Source of the DNA: Trebonia sp963737285
GTDB taxonomy: Bacteria > Actinomycetota > Actinomycetes > Streptosporangiales > Streptosporangiaceae
Direction: 5' to 3'
Assembly (NCBI GenBank): GCA_963737285.1
Contig: CAVTRT010000003.1
Span: forward strand, 4,671,475-4,735,474
DNA length: 64,000 nucleotides
Part shown: positions 16,868-25,203 of the stretch, piece after piece
Layout of the letters: each line of letters opens with the position of its first letter
Numbering within the stretch: the first letter of the stretch is position 1
Made by a program: the position numbers and the translations under genes
Notes under the pieces: model-generated
Told to the model about the DNA's origin: nothing
The model's input: the letters and a program-made list of their open reading frames with translations, nothing else
The model's database searches: none

Positions 16868-18400
16868 TGGCAGATCCCTTTAATCCAGACCCTTCTATTC
16901 CACTCCAAAGCGGGGGCTGGTCTTCAGCAAACTGCGAACCCGATGATGGGGAATCCGGTCAGCACTATGACCGGGTTTGCACAAGTCCAGAATTTGCTTA
17001 ATCAGAATCGGCTGTTCCAGCAGACCTTTGCTGCTCGTCAACGGCTCGGCGAGATCATGGCGCAGTCGCCCGACCTCGATACTGCAATGGCAACAGCTAG
17101 CCGCGATCCAATAGCGGGTCCGTTTGCTCCAGAGGTTATGAACTCTGTGAGGCAGATGGATTTTACGATGCTGCAGATGCAAGGAGAACAGCAGAAGCAG
17201 GCGCAGAGTGGAATGGAGGGAGTCTTCAAAGCGCTGCCTGCGATCTATTCAAATCCGACAAATCAGCAATGGCAGACCTCTATGCAAGCAGCGCTGGCTC
17301 CGCTGAGTCCGACAGCGCAGCAAAGGGTGGCGCCGTATATAGAATCGCTGCGGCAAGGTCTGATGGACAATTTGCCGGCTGATTCTCAGGCGGCCGCGCC
17401 GATGCTACGACAGCGACTCAATGCTATGATGTTGTCAAGCAACATCACACCGGAGATGTTGAGGCAGACGACTGGGCAGGTTGCGCCGCAGTTTCAGACC
17501 GTGCAGGGGGCGCAAGGGCAACAGATACCGGGGGTTGTATCGGGGACGGGACAATTCAACCCACTTTCCGGGCCCCCGATGGCCGGTGCGGCCGGCCCGA
17601 TGTCCGGTACGGCACCGACCGGGACCACCAATACCGCGCCTTCCCTATTGGCCGGATCGCCCGGCACACTTATCGGCCCGACCACGACCGCGTCCGCCGA
17701 AATGGCTGCAACGGGCAAAGCTGGTGGCGACATTAACACTGAAATGGCTAACCGCGCTGAGCAGCTTCCCGGCGCTATCAAACGTCTTGATATTATGTCT
17801 GGCACACTTGGTCAATTTCAAGCCGGTGGCGGTGCAGATTTCAGAGCCCAGCTAGGAAAAAGTCTTCAAGCCCTCCGGGACGCGGGCGTTCCTGGTATTT
17901 CTGATGATACTATCAATCAGGTGGCAAATTCGAGTTTGCCAGCGACACAGTTGTTCAATGCAGAAGTCAAGCCGCTAGTGATAAGTCAGCTGAAAGAGGC
18001 GGCGCAAGGAACTGGTCGTGTGATGCGATCGGAAGTGGATGCTTTTCTCGGAATGATGGACGGAACAAATGATCCGAGAGCGCTTACAAGTTTGCTGAAT
18101 CAAGCTAGATATTCGTTGCAAGTTGGTTACGATCAGAGTCAGAAGTTTACAGCTTTCAAACAAGCTCTTCGAAGCGGAGATCCGTCGGTTAGAGGACTTG
18201 ATATGGCCGACTTCTACGGATGGTACAACAAACAGATGCAGCCGCAACAGCTTCCCGGAACAACTGGAGGCGGGATGCAGCTGGGACCGACTCCAGCTAG
18301 TAATGTGCTGGGAACGACTCCAACATCAAAAGTGACCGGACCACTTGCCCCACCACAGGTGACAGGAAGTCGGCCTCCTCTCAATAGCTTTGTTCGATAG
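16867..18400 (+). CDS. Large ejection/internal virion protein (one frameshift)
   Basis: About 511 residues. Starts MADPFNPDPSIPLQS at ATG 16867; a run of five G near 16915 shifts the frame to GAGLQQTANPMMGNPVST and the rest is open. Helical Gln/Met-rich N-terminal half (FAQVQNLLNQNRLFQQTF), a Pro/Gly/Thr linker around residues 215-275, and a helical C-terminal part (SQLKEAAQGTGRVMRSEVDAF). Resembles P22 gp20/gp16-type ejection proteins in composition and position; sequence-level family not certain. Confidence 0.62.
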
Positions 18401-18409
18401 GAGCCTGGA

Positions 18410-19600
18410 ATGCCCTTCGATGTACAGGCCGCGCTGGCAGCCGGTTACTCACAAGATGAGATCAACTCGTTCTTGCAACAGAAGCAGATGACCGGAGCGA
18501 TGCGGTATCCAGCGATGGCTGGCAGTGAAGCACTTTCAGGGTTGGAAAGTTGGAAGTCATTACCAGCTGCTGGAATAAATTGGCTGACAAGCAAAATTGC
18601 ACCGTCATTTCCGCAAGTTCCTGATATTCATCAATATACTGACCAGCTTGGGCTGACAAACAATATTTCGCTGATTCCTGGAATGGGGCCGTATCCAGAA
18701 GCGGAACGGGTTGGCGCTGGAGCAATGCGAGGGGTTGGTGCTTCATCGCCTGCGCTGGCGATGGGGCCGCCTGGACTTCTCGCGTTGGGAGCTGGCGCAG
18801 CGGGTGGCGCGATTGGACAACTTGTCGGAGACGCTTCTGGCAGCCCCTTGATGGGAGCGATTGCGGGCGGCGGAGTTGGGTTGCTCGGCGGGGGTGGAGC
18901 TAGCTTGTTTCGTGAAGGTGATCTGAGCGTTCCAGAACAGCTTTCTAATGTCAAGCAAGCTATTGGGGCACCGAATGCTGATATCTACACGGCGGGAAGA
19001 CAGTTGCAGAATGACTTGGCGCAGCAGCAATGGCTCGGGGCAGGTGGCTTTGGAAGTGGGACAGCGCTGCCACAAGCTACGGTCAATTCGATCTTGAAAG
19101 CAAAGCCGATGCAAGCGGCTAATATGGTACTGAAAGATCCTGATACTCTCTCGACACTGCGAAGTGAGATGCCAGATACCGTGGATCAATTGGCAGGAGG
19201 AATGATCTGGCAGAATCCGATGCAGTGGAATCGGATGCCATCAAAAGGACAAGATGCACTGCTGCCAAATGAAGATCATCAGCAGATGCTAGAAGATGCA
19301 CTGTCTACAAAGAAGACAGCTGCGGGAGCCGGAAGTGGTGTTGCTGAGCCGTTGGCGGCTACGTTGGCTGGTGGGATTATGGGGGCTGGACTTTCTCATT
19401 TCTTGCATCTGCCGTTCGGCGAGTATATGGGAGGGGAAATTGGATCTGCACTTGCTCTAGGCGCGGATACGTTGAGAAGTCGGGCTGTAGCGGCGGCTAT
19501 TGTGAATCCCTGGGTGAGAGGAGCGACCGCGGCGGGTACGTTGGGTGGAATAGCCGGAAGCCAGCAGCCTCCGCTTTCCATGCCGCCGAGCAATCCTTAG
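18410..19600 (+). CDS. Ejection/internal virion protein with membrane-active glycine helices
   Basis: 396 residues. N-terminal MPFDVQAALAAGYSQDEINS resembles short sorting or assembly motifs of ejection proteins. The centre holds two long Gly/Ala hydrophobic stretches (PPGLLALGAGAAGGAIGQLV and AIAGGGVGLLGGGGA), and a third lies near the C-terminus, consistent with a protein that inserts into the host membrane during DNA delivery. AGGAGCC precedes the start. Intact frame. Specific orthology unknown. Confidence 0.62.
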   Translation: MPFDVQAALAAGYSQDEINSFLQQKQMTGAMRYPAMAGSEALSGLESWKSLPAAGINWLTSKIAPSFPQVPDIHQYTDQLGLTNNISLIPGMGPYPEAERVGAGAMRGVGASSPALAMGPPGLLALGAGAAGGAIGQLVGDASGSPLMGAIAGGGVGLLGGGGASLFREGDLSVPEQLSNVKQAIGAPNADIYTAGRQLQNDLAQQQWLGAGGFGSGTALPQATVNSILKAKPMQAANMVLKDPDTLSTLRSEMPDTVDQLAGGMIWQNPMQWNRMPSKGQDALLPNEDHQQMLEDALSTKKTAAGAGSGVAEPLAATLAGGIMGAGLSHFLHLPFGEYMGGEIGSALALGADTLRSRAVAAAIVNPWVRGATAAGTLGGIAGSQQPPLSMPPSNP

Positions 19601-19664
19601 AGTGACATAGACTACGAGTAGGATGGGAATAGCAATCGGGGCGTTGAGGGCTAGGAGAAGTAGG

Positions 19665-20102
19665 ATGAAAAGGCAGAAGAGCAAATACAGGAACATTGTC
19701 GTGGTCCTTGTGGGCGCGGCGGTTATATGGGGATGCGGTGCGGAGAAGTCAAGTCTTGCTCAAGGACAAAATCCAACCAGTGCACCGATCGTACAGACCG
19801 TCCCAGCGACGCGGACGACTGCTGGAAGTAATGCGTCTGGAACCATAACTGCGACGGGGACATTCCAGAAGGTCTTTGGGGCAAGTCCAGTTCGGACGGG
19901 CTGTCTTATTGAAAATAACGGGGCTGCGTCGATGTGGGTCAGTGAGGGGGTGCCAGTTGCGACTCCACCGACTGAAGCAAAGTCTCAAGTTCTGGCTGCG
20001 GGGGCATCCTTTTCGTGCGAGAGAAATGGCGGGTCGGTGCTGACTGGAGAAATTGATATTACGGGGACTGCAACGCAGGTGTTTTATGCGGTGCAATATT
20101 AA
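19665..20102 (+). CDS. Putative lipoprotein with beta domain
   Basis: 145 residues. The N-terminus MKRQKSKYRN, hydrophobic VVVLVGAAVIWGC and following Gly-Ala form a lipobox-like signal. The mature part (IVQTVPATRTTAGSNASGTI, GCLIENNGAASMWVSEG, FYAVQY) is a small beta domain similar in style to the paralogues at 11490. It is the last gene of the rightward unit. A lipoprotein here could be a superinfection-exclusion or receptor-blocking factor; that is inference. Confidence 0.55.
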   Translation: MKRQKSKYRNIVVVLVGAAVIWGCGAEKSSLAQGQNPTSAPIVQTVPATRTTAGSNASGTITATGTFQKVFGASPVRTGCLIENNGAASMWVSEGVPVATPPTEAKSQVLAAGASFSCERNGGSVLTGEIDITGTATQVFYAVQY

Positions 20103-20168
20103 GAAGAAGGCGGTTGGAGCCAAGAGATTTTGCTTTATTTACGTGCAACGTCAAGCTGGCGCGCCGAG

Positions 20169-21148
20169 TCATGGCGACCAGCCGTAAGTTGCGCCGGACC
20201 AGCCAGCCGATGCTTTGACGATCTGCGTCCATAGCCGGCAGTCGATCAGATGCATGCCCGGCGGCGGCGCGAACGGAGCCCAGGGGCAGCGCTGCGCCAG
20301 CAATGCGGAGGGCGGCGTCGGGTTGGAGTCCGAAACGTAGTCGTACCAGCCGATCGGCCCGTAGCCCTCGGCGTTGACCTGCATCTCGGCGCTGACGGCC
20401 TGAGCGATATCGCCGCTGCCGATGACGCCAACTGGAAAGGCGAAATGCTGCGACACGATCAAGGCCAGGGTGCGTGTTTCCTGCTGACCGTAGACCAGGA
20501 ACGGCACCGCCCAAAGACCGCCGGTCCATTGGTTGTAGGATGACCCGATGGCGGCGCAGGTGCTTGGATCAAAGGTGGCGCTGATCCGATCGGTCTCGCC
20601 GGACCATCCGGTTGTATTGATGCCGTCGCCCATGTTCATCATGACCCAGCCGGAGCCGGGCACGGCGGAGCAGAAGAATTGCAGTGCGCCGGGCGGGTCG
20701 GAGCCGTCGTGTGTGGCCTCGATCCAGACGGTGGCCCCGTCATTGATCAGAATATCGCCGCCGTCGCCGTTGGTCGGGTTGTAGGCTTGAACGGCGCAAA
20801 AGACAACGCATGATCCATCTCGCCGCCGTCACGAGACAGGTAGGAGTCCAGGCACTGATAATAGCTTGTGGCCTGGATGCCGCCCCAATCGCAGCGCCGC
20901 CAATTCACGACCATATCGAAGGTGCGCGGCTGCGGGTCGGAGCAGGTCGCCGGATTGGTATTGCTGGGATCTTCGCCGCAGCGGAATTCATTGTAGAACG
21001 CGCCGAGATTGGCATCCGCGCTGCCGGGGCTCATGAATGGAATCTGCCAGGTCCGGGGCATCGCCGGGCTTTGCTGCGCCTGCGCAGCTATTGAGAAGGT
21101 AACCAAAGCTGCCAGCAAAATGATGGAAATCATCCTCAACGCGATCAC
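20169..21148 (-). CDS. Secreted protein of unknown function (one frameshift)
   Basis: About 325 residues. Signal peptide MIALRMISIILLAALVTFSIAAQAQ with a cleavage site after AQA. The mature part has many Trp/Tyr and eight or so Cys (FRCGEDPSN, WRRCDWGGIQATSYYQCLD) and, after a shift near 20805, NDGATVWIEATHDGSDPPGA, GWVMMNMGDGINTTGW and PFLVYGQQETRTLAL. Likely a disulphide-bonded exported protein. Last gene of the leftward unit, after a chain of overlapping genes that includes the PEP-CTERM protein. Family not recognised. Confidence 0.55.
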
Positions 21149-21163
21149 GGCTTTGTCTCCTTT

Positions 21164-21352
21164 TCATGCTGGCGCACCCAGAAGGCATTGCGTGCCCGAC
21201 TGCGCCCATTCATTAACTGTGAAGATCGGCCAGTTCGGATCGTCCGAGTGGTCATGGGCAAAAACCTGCAACCGAACGACTTCTTTTTCGCAAAGCCAAA
21301 TGAGCCGCGATATCGTGTCCCGGCCGAGCCTTACGGTGCGGAGTTCTGTCAT
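21164..21352 (-). CDS. Small hypothetical protein
   Basis: 62 residues (MTELRTVRLGRDTISRLIWL; ends SGTQCLLGAPA). Its ATG overlaps the preceding stop (ATGA), the same spacing as the rest of this operon, which is the main support for it. Predicted cytosolic, mixed alpha/beta. No family recognised. Confidence 0.55.
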   Translation of the reverse strand: MTELRTVRLGRDTISRLIWLCEKEVVRLQVFAHDHSDDPNWPIFTVNEWAQSGTQCLLGAPA

Positions 21353-21678
21353 TCGTCGCCCCCCGATTCAGCTTCGCGCGCAATCTCCGCGTCGATTAGA
21401 GCGCCGATTTGTCCTTCGGCCGGTTCCCAATTGCAGGCCGCATAAAGATCGTAAAGTTCCGTTCCGCTGATCACGGTTTGCTTCAAGAGCCACCGATACC
21501 GTGCTGCGTCGCGGAGTTGATCTTCGCCCAGAGCCGTAGACATCGCGAGCGTGCAGTCGTTGGCGATCCCGACCTCATGCAGCCACACTTCGATCCGGTC
21601 GAAGGCATCGCGAGCCTTGGCTGCGTCGGCGAAGTCAAGGGTGATTGTGGTGTCGGCGCTCTCGCTCGGCTCAGTCAT
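21349..21678 (-). CDS. Small hypothetical protein
   Basis: 109 residues starting MTEPSESADTTITLDFADAA. An acidic helical protein (DAFDRIEVWLHEVG, LRDAARYRWLLKQTV, GALIDAEIAREAESGG). I chose ATG 21678 because it overlaps the upstream stop (ATGA); the longer frame upstream is not supported. Cytosolic by sequence. The YRWLLK-type segment recalls small phage proteins of unknown function. Confidence 0.6.
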   Translation of the reverse strand: MTEPSESADTTITLDFADAAKARDAFDRIEVWLHEVGIANDCTLAMSTALGEDQLRDAARYRWLLKQTVISGTELYDLYAACNWEPAEGQIGALIDAEIAREAESGGDE

Positions 21679-21898
21679 GGCTCGATCCCCATTTCTAGAA
21701 GTTCTCGCATCAGCGCTTCGGCTTCTAATTTGGCCCCGCCTAGAGTCATTCCCCATTTGCCAGGAAGCCGCTCGCCGTTGCGTTTAACCTGGAAAATCCA
21801 AGTCCGAGGCTCGGAATCTCGATCCGCGCGATCTCCATCCCGGTCGGCGGCAGCCAGAGCACGCCGGGCGATTTGATTTCCCAGACCGGATCAGTCAT
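21675..21898 (-). CDS. Small hypothetical protein (one frameshift)
   Basis: About 74 residues: MTDPVWEIKSPGVLWLPPTG, then after a shift near 21830 RDSEPRTWIFQVKRNGERLP and ALMRELLEMGIEP. Both ends overlap their neighbours by ATGA, which supports the span. Probably a short beta-hairpin plus helix. No family recognised. Confidence 0.45.
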
Positions 21899-22764
21899 GC
21901 CGTCACCCTCCGCCGCCTGCGTCCGATTAAACCGAAAACGATCATCGGCACCGCGAGCGCGGCCAGCGTCGAAGGTTCGCGAACCGAAGTCGTCGGCACC
22001 GGCGGATCAAGCGGCGGACCCCAGTGGATCTCGCCCTCGCCGACGTAGGACTCGGCCGCGATGCCCTCGATTGGGGCGGTGTTGACCAGCGCATCGGCGT
22101 AGGGTGCCAGGATGTAGCCGGCGAAAGCTTGCTCGATCGTCACGCTGGTTGCGCTCGGGAAATTCCAGATGGCATCGCCGGTGAGGTAGTTGTTGGCGTC
22201 GGTCCAGCTGGTTCCGGTGACGTTGACGATATCGCCGGCCGTCAGCCCCGTGATCGGCTTCGTGATCGCTGAGGCGGCGACATCGAACACGGCATCGGCC
22301 GGGCCGCTGAAGACGCCCGTCGCCGGGTTGTAGCTGCCGGTTGCCGGCATCGCGGCTAGGGCGGCGGAATAGGCATCGAGCGTCGCCGTGATCTGCGCGA
22401 TGGTCTCCGGGAACACGTAGCCGGTGGTCGGCGTCGTGGCGAGGAATGAGCCGAGATCGCTGCCGCCGATATCGACGGACTGATGCGCACCTTCGACCGA
22501 GACGCCGGTGTGGTTTCCGTAGATGTTGATCTCGGCATAGCCCGGCAGCGTGACCGGGATATTCGCGGTATCGAGGATGTTCGACCCGCCGCCGAGGTTG
22601 CCGCCGACGAGGACCGGGCCGACGATTTCGGATGTAGTCGTGGCATTGCCGAGCACGATGGCGTCAAAGCCGGTGATCAGCTGTTGTGCCGTCAGGGGCG
22701 CGGCGCCAGCGGCGGCAGACCATAGAGCCAGCGCGGCGGTTGTGGTGAGTAGGACGTGCTTCAT
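21895..22764 (-). CDS. Choice-of-anchor A family protein with PEP-CTERM-like sorting signal
   Basis: 289 residues. Signal peptide MKHVLLTTTAALALWSAAAG. Then the choice-of-anchor A domain: FDAIVLGNATTTSEIVGPVL, VGGNLGGGSN, and near the end AIWNFPSATSVTIEQ, GYILAPYADA and GIAAESYVGEGEIHWGPPL. The C-terminus VREPSTLAALAVPMIVFG plus RRRRR is the tripartite PEP-CTERM signal: motif, membrane helix, basic end. The motif has Arg where Pro is standard (VREPS instead of VPEPS). In bacteria such proteins are cut by an exosortase and placed at the cell surface. Gene is intact and overlaps both neighbours by ATGA. Confidence 0.85.
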   Translation of the reverse strand: MKHVLLTTTAALALWSAAAGAAPLTAQQLITGFDAIVLGNATTTSEIVGPVLVGGNLGGGSNILDTANIPVTLPGYAEINIYGNHTGVSVEGAHQSVDIGGSDLGSFLATTPTTGYVFPETIAQITATLDAYSAALAAMPATGSYNPATGVFSGPADAVFDVAASAITKPITGLTAGDIVNVTGTSWTDANNYLTGDAIWNFPSATSVTIEQAFAGYILAPYADALVNTAPIEGIAAESYVGEGEIHWGPPLDPPVPTTSVREPSTLAALAVPMIVFGLIGRRRRRVTA

Positions 22765-23048
22765 TTCTTCCCTCCTGCGGTGGGGGCGACCGACATCGGG
22801 CCTTTTGGCACGCCAACGCCGGTGCCGTAAGATGGCGGATGCCGTGCTGGGATCTCAGGTTTTGCCGGCGGCGGCGTCAGGTTCGCCTGCCGGTAGGTCA
22901 TCAGCGCCTGCGCCAGCGCTTGGTAGTCGTTGACGACCTGCTGCCACGCCACGTCTTTCTGTGATGGTGTTGGGGTCTGGGCGACAGCGGTGATGGCAGT
23001 TGCGCCGGACAGGGTTAGGCCGAGAAGGACGGAATAACGGAATTTCAT
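22761..23048 (-). CDS. Small secreted protein
   Basis: 95 residues beginning MKFRYSVLLGLTLSGATAIT, a Sec signal peptide with a likely cut after VAQ. The mature part is one helix (WQQVVNDYQALAQALMTYRQ) and a Pro/Gly-rich tail ending GGKK. ATG 23048 overlaps the upstream stop (ATGA) and the gene overlaps the choice-of-anchor protein by 4 nt. Probably works with that exported protein; function unknown. Confidence 0.6.
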   Translation of the reverse strand: MKFRYSVLLGLTLSGATAITAVAQTPTPSQKDVAWQQVVNDYQALAQALMTYRQANLTPPPAKPEIPARHPPSYGTGVGVPKGPMSVAPTAGGKK

Positions 23049-23224
23049 TTGGAAGGCTCCTTTGGTTCGGATGAGGAAGGATCGTCCCACGTTTTGATCG
23101 TCAAATTCCCATCTCTGTCAAGAATTTCATTCTGTCTTCTGACTCGCCGTCGTGCTTCCTTTAGGCTGATACCAAGCGCTTCGGCGTAACGTTCAAGTTG
23201 TTCAGCTGCGTTTATTTTGGCCAC
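23045..23224 (-). CDS. Small helical protein containing motif copy 2
   Basis: 59 residues from GTG 23224: a coiled-helix segment (INAAEQLERYAEALGIS, LKEARRRVRRQNEILDRDG) and a tail LTIKTWDDPSSSEPKEPSK. The last part is encoded by the 24-bp motif that recurs three times elsewhere. Its stop overlaps the next start (ATGA) and its start lies inside the end of the preceding gene, so translation is coupled. Looks like a small DNA-binding or regulatory protein; unproven. Confidence 0.5.
   Translation of the reverse strand: MAKINAAEQLERYAEALGISLKEARRRVRRQNEILDRDGNLTIKTWDDPSSSEPKEPSK
23083..23106 (-). repeat. Repeated palindromic motif, copy 2 (inside a gene)
   Basis: On the minus strand: TTTGACGATCAAAACG then TGGGACGATCCTTCC. 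It shares the extended 3' flank ATCCTTCCT with copy 3. This copy is translated as LTIKTWDDPSS, so the site is compatible with coding. Confidence 0.6.
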
Positions 23225-23557
23225 CCTGGGATTTCTTTATATGACATGAATGCTTGAGCTGGTTCAAGACTATACAGCTTTTTGCCTCGCAAGATTGCCC
23301 ACATTATTTCTTCTAGTTGTGCTCTCCCCGATATAGCCGTCTTTGTTTATAACAAAGATGGCATCGCTTTCCTCTATCTTGGCTAGGTGGGCTAGATCGA
23401 GCTGTTCTTTTTGTGCTGTTGTGTACCAGCTTTTTGAGCCCTCGACACTCGGAAATGTCATAAGACTATAACTGATATGGCCCATCAAGCCTAGTCTTTT
23501 GTTCCATTCGTGCCATTCTGGCTCGAAACGAGCGCTGCCGCAGATAGTAAATTTCAT
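23212..23557 (-). CDS. Nucleoside 2-deoxyribosyltransferase-like protein (one frameshift)
   Basis: About 115 residues. MKFTICGSARFEPEWHEWNK is a Rossmann-type first strand and loop; DLAHLAKIEESDAIFVINKD and GYIGEST are the second half of the nucleotide-binding site typical of the nucleoside deoxyribosyltransferase/DUF4406 group seen in many phages. A shift near 23310 restores LEEIMWAILRGKKLYSLEP, the expected next helix and strand. Probably a nucleotide-metabolism enzyme. Overlaps the downstream gene by 13 nt. Confidence 0.7.
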
Positions 23558-23563
23558 TTCGGG

Positions 23564-25171
23564 TCACTCCATTCCATGCAGTTTGAAAGATCGTGTAGGA
23601 AGCGAAGAGCCATTACATTTTACGTCGTCATCATTTTCCTCCTGCGACTTGCCACGGTAAATTTGTTCTTGTAAAGATTCTGCTGATCGCTTCCAATGCT
23701 TTAGAAGTCTTTTTGCCACTTCAAGTTCTTTTTGTAACTCTTCATTTTTTTGGCGAACAGCCCAAATAGTCCACATCTGATCTTGACAACGAAATAATTT
23801 ATCTCCAGGAACTAGACCACATGGGAGTAAGTTAGGACCATTGTCATCTCCAGCTTCTGTCTCTCTTTCCAGTAATGAACGTCCTCTGTCTTCAAATTTT
23901 GGATTTCCTGTAAGCCAATCTATAAAGGATTTCATTATTCCATTCCATGAAGGTGTTTGGGGCGAGGAATCCAGGCGTCCTGGGTTCCAGCGACTTCGTG
24001 CGATCACGTCCATCCCCTCGGCGAGCTCAAGGACGTGGGGGATCTTTTCGGAGGGAAGTCTGATGCCGAGGAATTTTTTCAGATCTTTTGTTTGGAGAGG
24101 CTTTTGTTTGTTCTTGCTCCAGAAGGATTGGACGAAGTACCACAGCTCCTCGATGACTTGAGCGTCGCTCTTGCCGACCATCGCCCGGAATATGTCAGGC
24201 ATGATCGCCTCGGTCTCGAAAAGCCAATGGAAAGCCCGCTTCGCATCGACGAGATCGATGTGGGAATGGCCACTCCTGGAGACGGCGCTGACCAGGGCAA
24301 GTTTGATGACTAGATGACTTCGAGAGGCGTTGTAGTAGGCGAGCTTGGAATGAGTCGGCTTCGGCTCCTGACCGCCCAGGTGCCATTCACGGATTAGTTT
24401 CATTGCTTCTGGAGACCAGCTGGCTTCGCCGTAGAGGCCGGAGATTGTCGAGAGACGGGACAAGAGGAGTTTGTGAAGAGTAGATTGGTCGGGGGTCTCA
24501 AGGAAGATGTCCTTGAGAGGAGCTTCCTGCGAGTAGACCATTATGATGCGACGAATGAGACCAGTGTTCCAGGCCTCGTCGGGGAAGTGGGCGGTGAAGT
24601 AGGCGGGGGTAGCGCCAGCAAGAATATTCAAAGTTGGATTGACAATTGTTATGTCTTTGGCTGGACCATGCCGTCTCGTCTCACGGTGTGAAGGTTTGTT
24701 ATTCCAAAGATCGTTCAAGATAGAGATGAAGGAGGAGTCGTAAGATGGGAGGAGAACCTCGAACTCTTCCGGAGCAGCGAGGAGACTATGATAGGTGACT
24801 AGGCCGGACGGAGTAATCCTGGAACATTTTGCTGCGAGGAGATCGTCAATTAAAGAAGCTCTGGTGACAGAGTCTGGAGCAACATGGAAAGCGGGGCGGT
24901 CTGATCCAGGCTCGATTGTGTCGAGCCAGAGATCTTTGATAGTTTGGATTATGTATTTGCCGGAGCCCGGCGGGGCAACGAATACAACGTAGAGGTTGGG
25001 GTAGGCGAGACGGTCACCGACTCGAATCCAGACACGGCGTTCAAGGGCACCAGCAATGCAAGAGATTGCTGCCCATCGGCGGTGAAGGTCAGTCGAAAGA
25101 GCGCCCTCGGTGAAGGACATGAAGTCAGTCACGAAATCGGTCCAATCAGAGAGGCCATTTCCCTTTGCCAC
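23564..25171 (-). CDS. Helicase/primase-type ATPase (DUF3987-like)
   Basis: About 536 residues. WAAISCIAGALERRVWIRVG followed by NLYVVFVAPPGSGKY is the entry to a P-loop ATPase: APPGSGK is the Walker A. LAAPEEFEVLL, LNDLWNNKPSHRETRR and LNILAGATPAYFTAHF follow the pattern of DUF3987-type proteins that accompany phage replication. The C-terminal 60 residues form a coiled coil (QKNEELQKELEVAKRLLKHW). The GTG at 25171 is my start choice; the frame is open further upstream but there it shadows the polymerase gene. It follows the polymerase, consistent with a replisome helicase. Confidence 0.65.
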   Translation of the reverse strand: MAKGNGLSDWTDFVTDFMSFTEGALSTDLHRRWAAISCIAGALERRVWIRVGDRLAYPNLYVVFVAPPGSGKYIIQTIKDLWLDTIEPGSDRPAFHVAPDSVTRASLIDDLLAAKCSRITPSGLVTYHSLLAAPEEFEVLLPSYDSSFISILNDLWNNKPSHRETRRHGPAKDITIVNPTLNILAGATPAYFTAHFPDEAWNTGLIRRIIMVYSQEAPLKDIFLETPDQSTLHKLLLSRLSTISGLYGEASWSPEAMKLIREWHLGGQEPKPTHSKLAYYNASRSHLVIKLALVSAVSRSGHSHIDLVDAKRAFHWLFETEAIMPDIFRAMVGKSDAQVIEELWYFVQSFWSKNKQKPLQTKDLKKFLGIRLPSEKIPHVLELAEGMDVIARSRWNPGRLDSSPQTPSWNGIMKSFIDWLTGNPKFEDRGRSLLERETEAGDDNGPNLLPCGLVPGDKLFRCQDQMWTIWAVRQKNEELQKELEVAKRLLKHWKRSAESLQEQIYRGKSQEENDDDVKCNGSSLPTRSFKLHGME

Positions 25172-25203
25172 ACTAGTTGGCTTCCTTCTCGACAGAAATT
25201 TAA

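Noticed and set aside
22550..22933. Plus-strand ORFs opposite the choice-of-anchor protein
   Set aside because: They cross two well-supported, overlapping minus-strand genes and have no recognisable domain or leader.
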